From Amycolatopsis australiensis (GTDB taxonomy: Bacteria > Actinomycetota > Actinomycetes > Mycobacteriales > Pseudonocardiaceae): a stretch of DNA of 64,000 nucleotides. The stretch is taken from NCBI RefSeq assembly GCF_900119165.1, contig NZ_FPJG01000006.1:6920001-6984000 (forward strand), given 5' to 3'. How positions within the stretch are numbered: position 1 is the first letter of the stretch; each line of letters begins with the position of its first letter. Positions 56,362 through 64,000 of the stretch are shown here, piece after piece. The notes under the pieces were generated by a model, which saw only the letters and a program-made list of their open reading frames with translations, searched no databases and was not told the origin of the DNA. The position numbers and the translations under genes are program-made.

Positions 56362-57594
56362 ATGGGAAAACTGACCCGCCGCGCCCGGGCCAAGGCGGAC
56401 TACCTCGGCTTCATCGGCGCGCGGGAGTGGCCGCTCGCCGCCTCGGGTCTCGGGGTCGTCCTCGGCGTCGTGACCATCCTGCCCAGCGCGGTCGGTGTCG
56501 TGCTCTCCGTCGTCGCCCTCGCTCTCGGTGTCGCCACCTTCACCCGGGATGTCCGGCTGCTGCGCCGCCGGTGGGCCGGGTTCGAGTTCACCACCATCGC
56601 CGCGCCCTTCCCGACCGCCGAGCTGCCGCCGCCCCCGTCCTACCCGCAAGCCGAGTACCTCGCCGTGCCAGCGAGAGGCACGGCGCTGGTCAGCGCCGCG
56701 ATCGACCGCGACCTGTGGACCGGGCGGCACACGATCGCCGTCGCCGAGGAGCCCTACCGGCTGCCTCCCGTGCTGAAGGCGACCGCGCCGCACGTGCTGC
56801 CCCTGCGGGCGCGCGGCCGGCTGCTGTTCAACGGGCCGATCGTCGGCATGCGCGGCGACCCGCTGCCCGCCACCGGCGCCCGGCCCGCGCCGATCCGGCT
56901 GCACCGCGCGCGGTTCTTCGACGCCGTCTGCTCGAACGAGCTGGGCACGCTCCGCATCACGCGCGCCGGCACCGGCGAGGAGTACGACCTGCGCAAGGCC
57001 GAGCTCACCGGCACCGACGGCGCCCTGCGCGAGCTGAGCAGCAGCACGCTGGCCGACTTCGTCGGGGTCTCGACGGTCGCGTTCACCACCGACGGCAAGC
57101 TGGTCACCGTCCGGCAGTCCTCGCTCAACGCCGTGAGCGGGCTGCTGCTCGCGCCCTCGGGCAGCGGCTCGCTGGAGCCGCGCGACCTGCGCACCCCGGA
57201 CGGCGGTACCCGCCGGTACCTGCACACCGCCGTCTGCGCCGGGATGGAACGCGAGCTGTGCGAGGAAAGCGGGCTCCGCCCGCCGGACGTCCGCGGCACG
57301 AAGCTGACCGGGTTCGCGCGCTGGCTGGAACGCGGCGCCAAGCCGGAGTTCTTCGGCGTGACCGAGCTGGCGGTCGGCAGCGCCGAGGTCGCCGCGCGCC
57401 GCCCGGTCAGCGGCGAACGGCTCTACAGCGCCGGGCTGACGCTGTTCGACGTCGATCTCGCGGCCGTCGGCGCCGCGCTGGCCGCCGGTGTCCCGCTCAG
57501 CGAGGCACTCCCCGCGCGGCTCTGGGAGGACGGCTCGCTGCCGCTCCTGCTGGCCCTGCGCGCGGCGGCGGCGTGGCGGGTCGCGGAGATCTGA
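56362..57594 (+). CDS. Two-helix membrane protein with C-terminal Nudix-like box
   Basis: 410 residues. Two membrane helices at about 25-65 (AASGLGVVLGVVTILPSAVG, VVLSVVALALGVATF), then a soluble domain. Around residues 297-305 RELCEESGL matches the second half of the Nudix box (REUXEEXGU), but the expected Gly and first Glu of the box are not conserved (Thr at the Glu position), so catalysis is doubtful. Family not recognised beyond this. Confidence 0.6.
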   Translation: MGKLTRRARAKADYLGFIGAREWPLAASGLGVVLGVVTILPSAVGVVLSVVALALGVATFTRDVRLLRRRWAGFEFTTIAAPFPTAELPPPPSYPQAEYLAVPARGTALVSAAIDRDLWTGRHTIAVAEEPYRLPPVLKATAPHVLPLRARGRLLFNGPIVGMRGDPLPATGARPAPIRLHRARFFDAVCSNELGTLRITRAGTGEEYDLRKAELTGTDGALRELSSSTLADFVGVSTVAFTTDGKLVTVRQSSLNAVSGLLLAPSGSGSLEPRDLRTPDGGTRRYLHTAVCAGMERELCEESGLRPPDVRGTKLTGFARWLERGAKPEFFGVTELAVGSAEVAARRPVSGERLYSAGLTLFDVDLAAVGAALAAGVPLSEALPARLWEDGSLPLLLALRAAAAWRVAEI

Positions 57595-57646
57595 CCGAAA
57601 CGCCCCTGTTCTCCGGGTGAGGGGAACGCTACGATCGTCCGCAATT

Positions 57647-57665
57647 GTTAGGAAAGTTCCCTAAC
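57647..57665. promoter_or_regulatory. CsnR-type ROK operator before csxA
   Basis: GTTAGGAAAGTTCCCTAAC is a near-perfect 19-bp palindrome 45 nt before the csxA start. It resembles the palindromes bound by the ROK-family repressor CsnR upstream of actinobacterial chitosanase genes (recalled, not checked). A -10-like TACGAT (57630-57635) precedes it, so the site would act as a block just after the start of transcription. Confidence 0.65.
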
Positions 57666-57709
57666 GATGTCCGCTGTCCCCGCCGCCGTGGTGCCTAGGA
57701 GGCGCGCTC

Positions 57710-60700
57710 GTGAGCTATCGGCAGAGAAGAACCCGGACACTACTCGCGGCGGCCGTGCTGGCCGTCGCGGCGAGCGGGGCCACCGTCGCGGCGGCCACCG
57801 GGCAGGAACCGGCGAAGGCGGTGTTCGCCGCTGTGGGCCCGGCCACCGCCGTCCCCGGCTTCCTGATCCAGACGTCCGCCCAGGTCAGCGACGACTCGGC
57901 GGTCTCCAAGCCCGGTTTCGACACCGCCGGCTGGTACCCGGTCGGCCCGCGCTCGACCGTCTACGCCGGGCTGCTGGCCAACGGCAAGTACGCCGACCCG
58001 TTCTACTCCACCAACATGAAGAACGTGCCGACCGCGGACTTCAAGGTCCCGTGGTGGTACCGCGCCGACGTCACCGTCGCCGACCCCACGCAGCGCACCT
58101 ACCTCGACTTCAGCGGCGTGCTGTCCAAGGCCGACGTCTGGGTCAACGGGACGCGCATCGCCGACAAGTCGCAGGTCACCGGCGCCTACACCCGCCACGA
58201 CCTGGACATCACCGCGCAGGTGAAGGCCGGCACCAACAGCATCGCCTTCAAGGTCTACCCGAACGACCCGGACAAGGACCTGTCGATGGGCTGGATCGAC
58301 TGGGCGCAGACCCCGCCGGACCAGAACATGGGCATCGTGCGGGACGTGCTGGTCCGGCGCAGCGGCCCCGTGGCGCTGCGCGGCGGCCACGTCGTCACGA
58401 AGCTGCCGTCGCTCGGCCACGCCGACCTCACGGTGAAGGCCGACGTCCGCAACGACTCCGCGGCCGCGGTGACGACGACCGTGTCCGGAACGGTCGCCGG
58501 GCGCGCCATCAGCCAGACGGTCTCGCTGGCGGCGAAGGAGAAGAAGACGGTCACGTTCCCGGTGATCGGGATCGACAACCCGCAGGTCTGGTGGCCGGCC
58601 GGGATGGGCGGGCAGCCGCTCTACGACCTCGACCTGACCGCGAGCGTCGGCGGCACGGCGTCCGACACCTCGCACTCGAGCTTCGGCGTCCGGCAGGTGA
58701 CGGCGAACAAGAACGCGAGCGGCGGCCGCGCGTACACGATCAACGGGCGCCCGCTGCTGATCAAGGGCGGCGGCTACTCGCCGGACCTGTTCCTGCGCTG
58801 GAACGAGCAGTTCGCGGCCGACAAGCTCGCCTACGTCAAGGACCTCGGGCTCAACACCGTGCGCCTGGAGGGGCACATCGAGCCGGACGAGTTCTTCGAC
58901 CTCGCCGACCGGATGGGCGTGCTGACGCTGCCCGGCTGGGAGTGCTGCGACAAGTGGGAAGGCCAGGTCAACGGCGACGAGAAGGGTGACCCCTGGACCG
59001 CCGCGGACTACCCGGTCGCGAAGGCGTCGATGACCGCGGAGGCCGAGCGCCTGCGCGACCACCCGAGCGTCATCTCGTTCCTCATCGGCAGCGACTTCGC
59101 GCCGGACGCGACCATCGAGAAGAACTACCTCGACGCGCTCAGCGCCGCGGACTGGCCCACCCCGGTGGTCCCGGCCGCGTCGGCGAAGTCGTCGCCGCAG
59201 CTCGGCTCGTCGGGCATGAAGATGAACGGCCCGTACGACTACGTCCCGCCGAACTACTGGTACGACAAGGCGCACGGTGATCTCGGCGGCGCGTGGGGCT
59301 TCAACTCCGAGACCAGCGCCGGGCCGGACATCCCGACGATGGACACGCTGAAGCGGATGATGTCGTCCAGTGAGCTGGACACGCTGTGGAAGAACCCGTC
59401 GGCGGCGCAGTACCACCGGTCGTCGTCCTCGACGTTCGCCAACCTGAAGCTGTTCGGCGACGCGCTGGCCGGCCGCTACGGCAAGCCGTCGAGCCTGGCC
59501 GACTTCGTCCGGAAGGCGCAGCTGGCCCAGTACGAGAACGTCCGCGCCGAGTTCGAGTCCCACTCGCGCAACTTCAGCGACGGCACGAACCCGGCCACCG
59601 GGATCATCTACTGGATGCTCAACAGCGGCTGGACGTCGCTGCACTGGCAGCTGTTCGACGCCTACCTCGACCAGAACGGCTCCTACTTCGGGGCCAAGAA
59701 GGCGAACGAGCCGCTGCACATCCAGTACTCGTACGACACCAAGTCGGTCGTGGTGGTCAACCACAACCACGACCCGGCGTCCGGGCTGACCGCCCGCGTC
59801 CAGCTGTTCAACCTGGACGGCACCGCGAAGTACGACCAGTCGAAGAGCGTCTCGGTGGGCGGTGACGGCGCGAAGACCACCGCGCTGACCATCGGCTCGG
59901 TGAGCGGGCTGTCGACGACGTACCTGGCGAAGCTGGTCCTGACCGACTCGTCGGGCAAGGAGGTCAGCCGCAACGTCTACTGGCTGTCCACCAAGGCCGA
60001 CACGCTGGACTGGGCCAACAGCGACTGGTACTACACGCCGACGACGTCGTACGCGGACCTGTCGGGGCTGAACTCGCTGGGGTCGGTCACCGTGGGCGCG
60101 AACGCCTCCTCGACGGCCGACGCCGACGGCACCACGACGACCAAGGTGACGCTGACCAACAGCACCGGCGGCAAGATCCCGGCGTTCTTCGTCGACGCGC
60201 ACGTGGTCGGCGCGGCGGGCGCGCCGGTGCTGCCGGTGCGGTGGACCGACAACCAGGTCACGCTGTGGCCGGGCGAGTCCACGACGCTGACGGCGACGTA
60301 CCGGACCGCGGACCTCAAGGGCGCCAAGCCGTCGGTGCGGATCGCGGGCTGGAACACCGGGACGAAGACGATCCCGGCGGACGGCTCGGCCGAAGCCCGC
60401 GATTACCAGGCCGAAGACGCGGCGATCACCGGCGGCGTCGCGGAGTCGAACCACCTGGGCTACACGGGCACCGGGTTCGTCAACTACGACAACACGACGG
60501 GCAGCGCGGTGGAGTTCACGGTGCCGGCGGCCGCGGCGGGCCCGGCGAACGTCGTCCTGCGGTTCGCCAACGGCACGACGACGAACCGGCCGATGGACAT
60601 CTCGGTGAACGGAACGAAGGTGGCATCGGGAGTGACGTTCGGCGGCACGGGGAACTGGGACACGTGGCAGACGGTCACGGTGCCGGTTTCGCTGGCCGCG

Positions 60701-60772
60701 GGGACGAACAAGATCAAGGCCACGGCGACGACCGCCAACGGCGGCCCGAACCTGGACAAGATCACCGTTTAG
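57710..60772 (+). CDS. csxA: Secreted exo-beta-D-glucosaminidase (GH2, CsxA type)
   Basis: 1020-residue precursor. Signal peptide about 1-40; GH2 sugar-binding, immunoglobulin-like and TIM-barrel domains; catalytic acid Asp462 in FLIGSDFAPD and nucleophile Glu534 in GFNSETSAG. In Amycolatopsis orientalis CsxA these are recalled as Asp469 and Glu541, the same 72-residue spacing. More Ig-like domains follow, and a C-terminal CBM35-type module (about 895-1020, YQAEDAAITGG to LDKITV). Releases glucosamine from chitosan ends. GTG start behind AGGAGG. Confidence 0.95.
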   Translation: MSYRQRRTRTLLAAAVLAVAASGATVAAATGQEPAKAVFAAVGPATAVPGFLIQTSAQVSDDSAVSKPGFDTAGWYPVGPRSTVYAGLLANGKYADPFYSTNMKNVPTADFKVPWWYRADVTVADPTQRTYLDFSGVLSKADVWVNGTRIADKSQVTGAYTRHDLDITAQVKAGTNSIAFKVYPNDPDKDLSMGWIDWAQTPPDQNMGIVRDVLVRRSGPVALRGGHVVTKLPSLGHADLTVKADVRNDSAAAVTTTVSGTVAGRAISQTVSLAAKEKKTVTFPVIGIDNPQVWWPAGMGGQPLYDLDLTASVGGTASDTSHSSFGVRQVTANKNASGGRAYTINGRPLLIKGGGYSPDLFLRWNEQFAADKLAYVKDLGLNTVRLEGHIEPDEFFDLADRMGVLTLPGWECCDKWEGQVNGDEKGDPWTAADYPVAKASMTAEAERLRDHPSVISFLIGSDFAPDATIEKNYLDALSAADWPTPVVPAASAKSSPQLGSSGMKMNGPYDYVPPNYWYDKAHGDLGGAWGFNSETSAGPDIPTMDTLKRMMSSSELDTLWKNPSAAQYHRSSSSTFANLKLFGDALAGRYGKPSSLADFVRKAQLAQYENVRAEFESHSRNFSDGTNPATGIIYWMLNSGWTSLHWQLFDAYLDQNGSYFGAKKANEPLHIQYSYDTKSVVVVNHNHDPASGLTARVQLFNLDGTAKYDQSKSVSVGGDGAKTTALTIGSVSGLSTTYLAKLVLTDSSGKEVSRNVYWLSTKADTLDWANSDWYYTPTTSYADLSGLNSLGSVTVGANASSTADADGTTTTKVTLTNSTGGKIPAFFVDAHVVGAAGAPVLPVRWTDNQVTLWPGESTTLTATYRTADLKGAKPSVRIAGWNTGTKTIPADGSAEARDYQAEDAAITGGVAESNHLGYTGTGFVNYDNTTGSAVEFTVPAAAAGPANVVLRFANGTTTNRPMDISVNGTKVASGVTFGGTGNWDTWQTVTVPVSLAAGTNKIKATATTANGGPNLDKITV

Positions 60773-60778
60773 GCAGCG

Positions 60779-60831
60779 GCCGTGAATGCCACATCCAGGG
60801 ACATCGTGTCCGTGAATGTGGCATTCACGGC
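60779..60831. repeat. 53-bp hairpin repeat, csxA terminator
   Basis: Starts GCCGTGAATGCCACAT and ends ATGTGGCATTCACGGC. The arms are about 25 nt with two mismatches and the loop is TCG, giving one long hairpin. It lies 6 nt after the csxA stop. The sequence style (GTGAATGTGGCATTCAC) differs from the 85-bp repeats, so it is a second repeat type; only one copy is in this window. Confidence 0.8.
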
Positions 60832-61145
60832 TTCCCTGCTTCGGGTTCCGGGGGCGCCATCGCCGCGTCGCTGAGGGCGCGAAAGACCGACCGGGGGTTG
60901 TCCGGCAAGGATGGGTCACGGTCGAGCATCGCGATCTCCGGCTGGGTGAGGTTCCGCACGAGCGGAACACCGTCGATCTTGACGATCAGCACCGATCCGA
61001 GGTGGACCAAGGCCGTGGGCGAAGCCTGAAGGGCGACGAGCAACTTCGCGACCGCGTCTCCTTGGGCCCGATCGACCTGCGCCTGGTTCTTCGTGAGGAG
61101 CTGAAGCTCGATTCCCCGTTCGATCTTCTCGAGACGTCGACGCAT
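60825..61145 (-). CDS. Hypothetical protein of atypical composition
   Basis: 106 residues from ATG 61145: helical N-terminus (RRLEKIERGIELQLLTKNQA), then ALVHLGSVLIVKIDGVPLVR and a proline-rich end. Not recognised. It uses many codons that are rare in the neighbouring genes (CGT, CTT, TTG, GAA), hinting at foreign origin. The same frame is open upstream to the esterase stop and reads as a plausible helix (AIAVQRALQQRVEDHL), but lacks any ATG, GTG or TTG, so a longer protein with an unusual start is possible. Confidence 0.5.
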   Translation of the reverse strand: MRRRLEKIERGIELQLLTKNQAQVDRAQGDAVAKLLVALQASPTALVHLGSVLIVKIDGVPLVRNLTQPEIAMLDRDPSLPDNPRSVFRALSDAAMAPPEPEAGKP

Positions 61146-61372
61146 GTCTTCCGAGGAACCGGCCCGCCGCAGCCGGCAGACGAAGGCACGTCGCCAAGAT
61201 CCTCGCTTGCCTCCGGCTTCCGCGTCGCCACCGAGGTGGTCCTCGACGCGCTGCTGGAGGGCACGCTGGACGGCAATCGCGCCGCGCCGCTGCTCGGCAC
61301 GCGACCGATCGGAGCCATCGCCTCCGCTCGGTGCGGCCGACCGGCGTCGGTAACGACGCGTCAGTTGCCGCC

Positions 61373-62773
61373 TCAGTCCCAGAGCAGGCGCTGGTCCCGA
61401 TCCGGATCCGGCACCGTCGTGGACACGTCGTCGAAGAGCCGCGTGACGCGGTCCGCCGGCGTGTACCGCGGCCAGCCCGGGTCGCCCGTCTTGACGAACC
61501 GGACCCACGCGCCGAACATCTCCGTCGCCACCGCCTGCAGGCGCTCCGCCGGGAACGTCCGGCCGGCGAACAGGAACCGCCAGTTGCGGTTGCGGATGTC
61601 GTCGAACATCAGCGGCAGGTCGAGCCCGTGCGGGGCGCCGAGCCCCTTGCCGCGTGGGGCGATCCGCCAGTCGAGCCGGTACATCCAGGCCGTTCCGCCG
61701 GCGGCTTGCGTCGCTTCGGCGAACCGGATCGCCGGGATCCACCAGTCCCCCGCGGTCAGCGCGCGGTTGCGGACCTGGTCTTCCGGCCAGTCCGGGAGAA
61801 GCCCGGCGTAGGCCGCGACGGCCTTCTCGATCTCCTCCGCGTCCAGCACCGTCGAGCCGGCGCCCAGCAGCTTCGCGCCGCCCGACTGCAGCCAGCTGAA
61901 CAGGTCTTCTTCGTCCGCCGTCGTCCCGATGAGCAGCCGGACGCCGCGGACCGCGTCCAGTGGCCGGGCGGGCAGCAGCTCGTCGCCGACGACCACGCGG
62001 TAGGTCACTTTCGTCCCCGACACCGCCGAAACCCGTTGCTGCGCCTCGAGAATCCGCGTCACAGGCAGCGTCGCCAGCTCGTCCGGGGCGACGTCGAGCT
62101 CCGCGAGGACCGCCGAAGCCACCGCCGCGCCTTCGGCCGGGGTGTGCACGACCGCGCCGACGCCGGTGCCGCTCTGCACGATCGCCTGGTGGACCAGCCC
62201 GCGCGTGGCCGGCACGGCCAGCAGCGTCCCGACCGTGCGACCGCCGTTGGACTGCCCGGCCAGCGTCACCCGGCCCGGGTCGCCGCCGAACGCGCCGATG
62301 TGGCCGCGCACCCATTCGAGGGCCGCGACCTGGTCGCGCAGCGAGAGGTTCGAGTCGGCGACGCCGGGCAGGTGCAGCATCCCGAGCACGCCGAGCCGGT
62401 AGGCGACGGTCACGACGACCACGCCCCGCCGGGCGTAGGCGGACGCGTCGAACTGGTGCGGCGCCCCCATCACGCCGCCGCCGCCGTGGATCCACACGAG
62501 CACCGGGTACGAGCCGGGTTCCGCGGGCGCGTAGACGTTCAGGTACAGGCAGTCCTCGTCGCCGGTGAAGCCACGGCCGGTCAGCTCGGGCTGCGGCGCT
62601 CGCGGCGCCCACTCGGTCGCGTCGCGGACGCCGTCCCACGGCCGCGCCGGCCGCGGCGCGCGGAACCGCAGCTCCCCCACCGGCGGCTCGGCGTACGGCA
62701 CGCCGAGGAACGTCCTGACGCCGTCCCGTCCGGACCCGCGCAGCACTCCGGTCGCGATCTCCACCGTCGTCAC
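61373..62773 (-). CDS. Type B carboxylesterase
   Basis: 466 residues. N-terminal TFLGVPYAEPPVGELRF, EDCLYLNVYAP, oxyanion WIHGGGGVMG, and nucleophile elbow LAGQSNGGRTV (GQSNGG instead of the usual GESAGG). C-terminal AWVRFVKTGDPGWPRY matches the family. No signal peptide. GTG start 6 nt after -10 TAGGCT, so leaderless. Substrate unknown. Confidence 0.9.
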   Translation of the reverse strand: MTTVEIATGVLRGSGRDGVRTFLGVPYAEPPVGELRFRAPRPARPWDGVRDATEWAPRAPQPELTGRGFTGDEDCLYLNVYAPAEPGSYPVLVWIHGGGGVMGAPHQFDASAYARRGVVVVTVAYRLGVLGMLHLPGVADSNLSLRDQVAALEWVRGHIGAFGGDPGRVTLAGQSNGGRTVGTLLAVPATRGLVHQAIVQSGTGVGAVVHTPAEGAAVASAVLAELDVAPDELATLPVTRILEAQQRVSAVSGTKVTYRVVVGDELLPARPLDAVRGVRLLIGTTADEEDLFSWLQSGGAKLLGAGSTVLDAEEIEKAVAAYAGLLPDWPEDQVRNRALTAGDWWIPAIRFAEATQAAGGTAWMYRLDWRIAPRGKGLGAPHGLDLPLMFDDIRNRNWRFLFAGRTFPAERLQAVATEMFGAWVRFVKTGDPGWPRYTPADRVTRLFDDVSTTVPDPDRDQRLLWD

Positions 62774-62778
62774 GTATT

Positions 62779-62813
62779 CAGCCTAGGGTCTTGCGCTGGA
62801 GCGCGCTCCAGCG
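62779..62813. promoter_or_regulatory. Leaderless esterase promoter with 20-bp palindromic operator
   Basis: On the minus strand -10 TAGGCT (62785-62780) lies 6 nt before the GTG at 62773. Just upstream CGCTGGAGCGCGCTCCAGCG (62794-62813) is a perfect 20-bp palindrome where the -35 should be. A TetR- or LacI-type repressor encoded elsewhere is the likely binder. The site also faces the SnoaL-like gene. Confidence 0.75.
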
Positions 62814-62847
62814 TGTTGACTCCGGTCACGCACCCCGGGAGGCACAC

Positions 62848-63255
62848 TTGACCGCAGCCGAGAACAAGCAGCTCCTGAAGACGGCGTTCGACGCCTGGGC
62901 GACCGGCGACATCCGGCCGCTGCTGGCCGCCATGGCCGACGACGTCGTGTGGACGGTCAGCGGGCACAACAGCTGGTCGGGCAGCTTCCGCGGCAAGGAC
63001 TCGGTCCGCCGCGACCTGCTCGGCCCGCTCGGCGAGCAGTTCGACGGCACCTACACCAGCACGGCGAGCCGGTTCGTCGCCGAAGACGACGTGGTCGTCG
63101 TCGAGACGCAGGGCAGCGTGGCCACGAAGGCGGGGCCGCGGTACGACAACAAGTACTGTTTCGTCTTCCGCCTCGAGGACGGCCGGATCCGCGAGATCAC
63201 CGAGTACATGGACACCCAGCTGGTCGCGGAGGTGCTCACCGAGCTGGCCAGGTGA
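62848..63255 (+). CDS. SnoaL-like (NTF2-fold) protein
   Basis: 135 residues. Pattern LLKTAFDAWATGDIRPLLAA, MADDVVWTVSGHNSWSGSFR with GKDSV, and FVFRLEDGRIREITEYMDT, typical of nuclear-transport-factor-2-like proteins. TTG start with GGGAGGCACAC upstream. A -35-like TTGACT lies at 62816. Possible partner of the divergent esterase; function unknown. Confidence 0.85.
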   Translation: MTAAENKQLLKTAFDAWATGDIRPLLAAMADDVVWTVSGHNSWSGSFRGKDSVRRDLLGPLGEQFDGTYTSTASRFVAEDDVVVVETQGSVATKAGPRYDNKYCFVFRLEDGRIREITEYMDTQLVAEVLTELAR

Positions 63256-63276
63256 GGCCCGCCGCGGGCCGCGGGT

Positions 63277-63288
63277 CATGATTACCCC
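63277..63288 (+). promoter_or_regulatory. Leaderless promoter of the antiporter gene
   Basis: -10 CATGAT (63277-63282), 6 nt, then GTG at 63289. Confidence 0.55.
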
Positions 63289-64000
63289 GTGCACATCGCG
63301 GCAGAGATAGTGGCGCTGGTCGTGACCGTCCTCCTCGTCAGCGCGGTGGCGCGGCGGCTGGACTGGTCCGCCCCGCTGTGCCTGATCGTCGTCGGCGTCG
63401 GCGCGTCGTACGTGCCCGGCGTGCCCGAATACCACCTCGACCCCGAGGTCGTGCTGCTCGGCCTGCTGCCGCCGCTGCTGTACTCGGCGGCCATCCAGAC
63501 CTCGCTGGTCGACTTCCGGAAGAACCGCGGCGCGATCGGGCTGATGTCGGTCGGGCTGGTCGTGTTCACCGCGATCGGCGTCGGGCTCGTCGCCTGGGCG
63601 GTGGTTCCGGGCCTGCCGCTGGCCGGCGGCATCGCGCTCGGCGCGGTCGTCGCGCCGCCGGACGCCGTCGCCGCCAGTGTCGTCGCCCGCCGGGTCGGCA
63701 TGCCGCGGAAACTGATCCGGCTGCTCGAAGGCGAGAGCCTGTTCAACGACGCCGCCGCGCTGGTCGCGCTCCGCACGGCCATCGCCGCGCTCGCCGGGTC
63801 GGTCAGCCTGTGGCAGGTCGGCGCGGACTTCTTCCGCGCGGCCATCGGCGGGGCCGTGGTCGGGCTGGTCGTCGGGTTCGCGGCCGCGTTCGTCCGCGCC
63901 CGGATGGACGAGCCGGTGCTCGACACCGCGCTGTCGTTCGCCGTCCCGTTCATCGCCTACATCCCGGCCGAGGCGATCCACGGCTCGGGCGTGCTCGCGG
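63289..64000 (+). CDS. Na+/H+ antiporter, CPA1 (NhaP-like), N-terminal part
   Basis: 237 codons before the window edge. Membrane helices with VLLGLLPPLLYSAAIQTSLV (the PPLL.. motif of CPA1), GAVVAPPDAVAASVVARRVG and the ion-binding LLEGESLFNDAAALVAL (ND pair). Exchanges Na+ or K+ for protons. The 3' part is outside the window. Confidence 0.93.
   Translation, partial: MHIAAEIVALVVTVLLVSAVARRLDWSAPLCLIVVGVGASYVPGVPEYHLDPEVVLLGLLPPLLYSAAIQTSLVDFRKNRGAIGLMSVGLVVFTAIGVGLVAWAVVPGLPLAGGIALGAVVAPPDAVAASVVARRVGMPRKLIRLLEGESLFNDAAALVALRTAIAALAGSVSLWQVGADFFRAAIGGAVVGLVVGFAAAFVRARMDEPVLDTALSFAVPFIAYIPAEAIHGSGVLA

Noticed and set aside
60986..61318. 110-codon minus-strand ORF starting MAPIGRVPSS with GGAGG upstream
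   Set aside because: Serine/arginine low-complexity translation; the other frame has amphipathic helices and a normal hydrophobic core, so this one was taken as shadow.

Overview
The window is 64 kb of very GC-rich actinobacterial chromosome. The most likely source is an Amycolatopsis or a close Pseudonocardiaceae relative (inference). Supporting signs are the actinobacterial arg cluster order, the infC-rpmI-rplT-tsnR-pheST block, a SigL/RslA-type sigma pair, many leaderless genes, an exo-beta-D-glucosaminidase whose two catalytic acids keep the spacing of the Amycolatopsis orientalis enzyme CsxA, and hairpin-forming intergenic repeats. Apart from one decayed IS481-type element there is no phage, plasmid, CRISPR, tRNA or rRNA signal. 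The content is housekeeping genes mixed with catabolic accessory loci.

Layout. 1-4.9 kb: tyrS (cut by the window edge) and a 3-methyladenine glycosylase, then a three-gene SRPBCC/DUF4166/TetR cassette with two operators, and argH. 4.9-10.9 kb: a tightly overlapping arginine operon on the minus strand (argC-J-B-D-F-R-H). The place of argG is taken by a 95-codon internally deleted argG remnant that keeps an open frame coupled to argR. 11-15.2 kb: a WYL regulator, a small HTH-like protein under one of two divergent PafBC-type (RecA_NDp) DNA-damage promoters, a secreted tripeptidyl-aminopeptidase-like hydrolase, and an AlkD-like repair protein with its own PafBC-type promoter. 15.5-22.8 kb: pheT, pheS, a membrane protein, tsnR, rplT, rpmI, infC (ATC start) and a DUF1844 gene. 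22.9-24.6 kb: GntR regulator and ACC deaminase. 24.6-31.1 kb: a divergent D-amino-acid locus (PfkB kinase, IclR regulator and RidA on one side; PLP D-amino-acid dehydratase/aldolase-like enzyme, N-acyl-D-amino-acid deacylase and GntP-type transporter on the other). 31.1-36.7 kb: a DasR-type operator followed by a lactonase, a DasABC-like sugar importer and a cytoplasmic GH20 hexosaminidase, i.e. amino-sugar uptake. 36.7-37.6 kb: IS481 remnant. 38-41.8 kb: DctS/DctR-like two-component system and DctA dicarboxylate carrier. 41.9-43.8 kb: HxlR regulator and MFS exporter. 43.9-46.3 kb: SRPBCC protein, then a lipoprotein-SigL-RslA-like operon with a SigL-type promoter. 46.4-55 kb: uvrA, acyltransferase, MBL-fold hydrolase, DUF1684 protein, and an unrecognised 335-residue protein downstream of a 14-residue ORF and a Crp/Fnr regulator. 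55-64 kb: rnhA, YchJ-like protein, two membrane proteins (one with a Nudix-like box), secreted CsxA with a CsnR-type operator, a carboxylesterase with a strong palindromic operator, a SnoaL-like protein and the start of a Na+/H+ antiporter.

How it fits together. Two loci point to chitin/chitosan use: the dre-controlled importer with GH20, and csxA. One locus points to D-amino-acid use. Several DNA-repair genes are present (mpg, alkD-like, uvrA, rnhA). At least eight genes have a -10 hexamer 6-7 nt before the start codon and are probably leaderless. The most unusual items are the argG remnant, the divergent PafBC promoter pair, and the tiny ORF beside the Crp-type regulator. All functional names come from reading motifs and recalling families; no database search was run.
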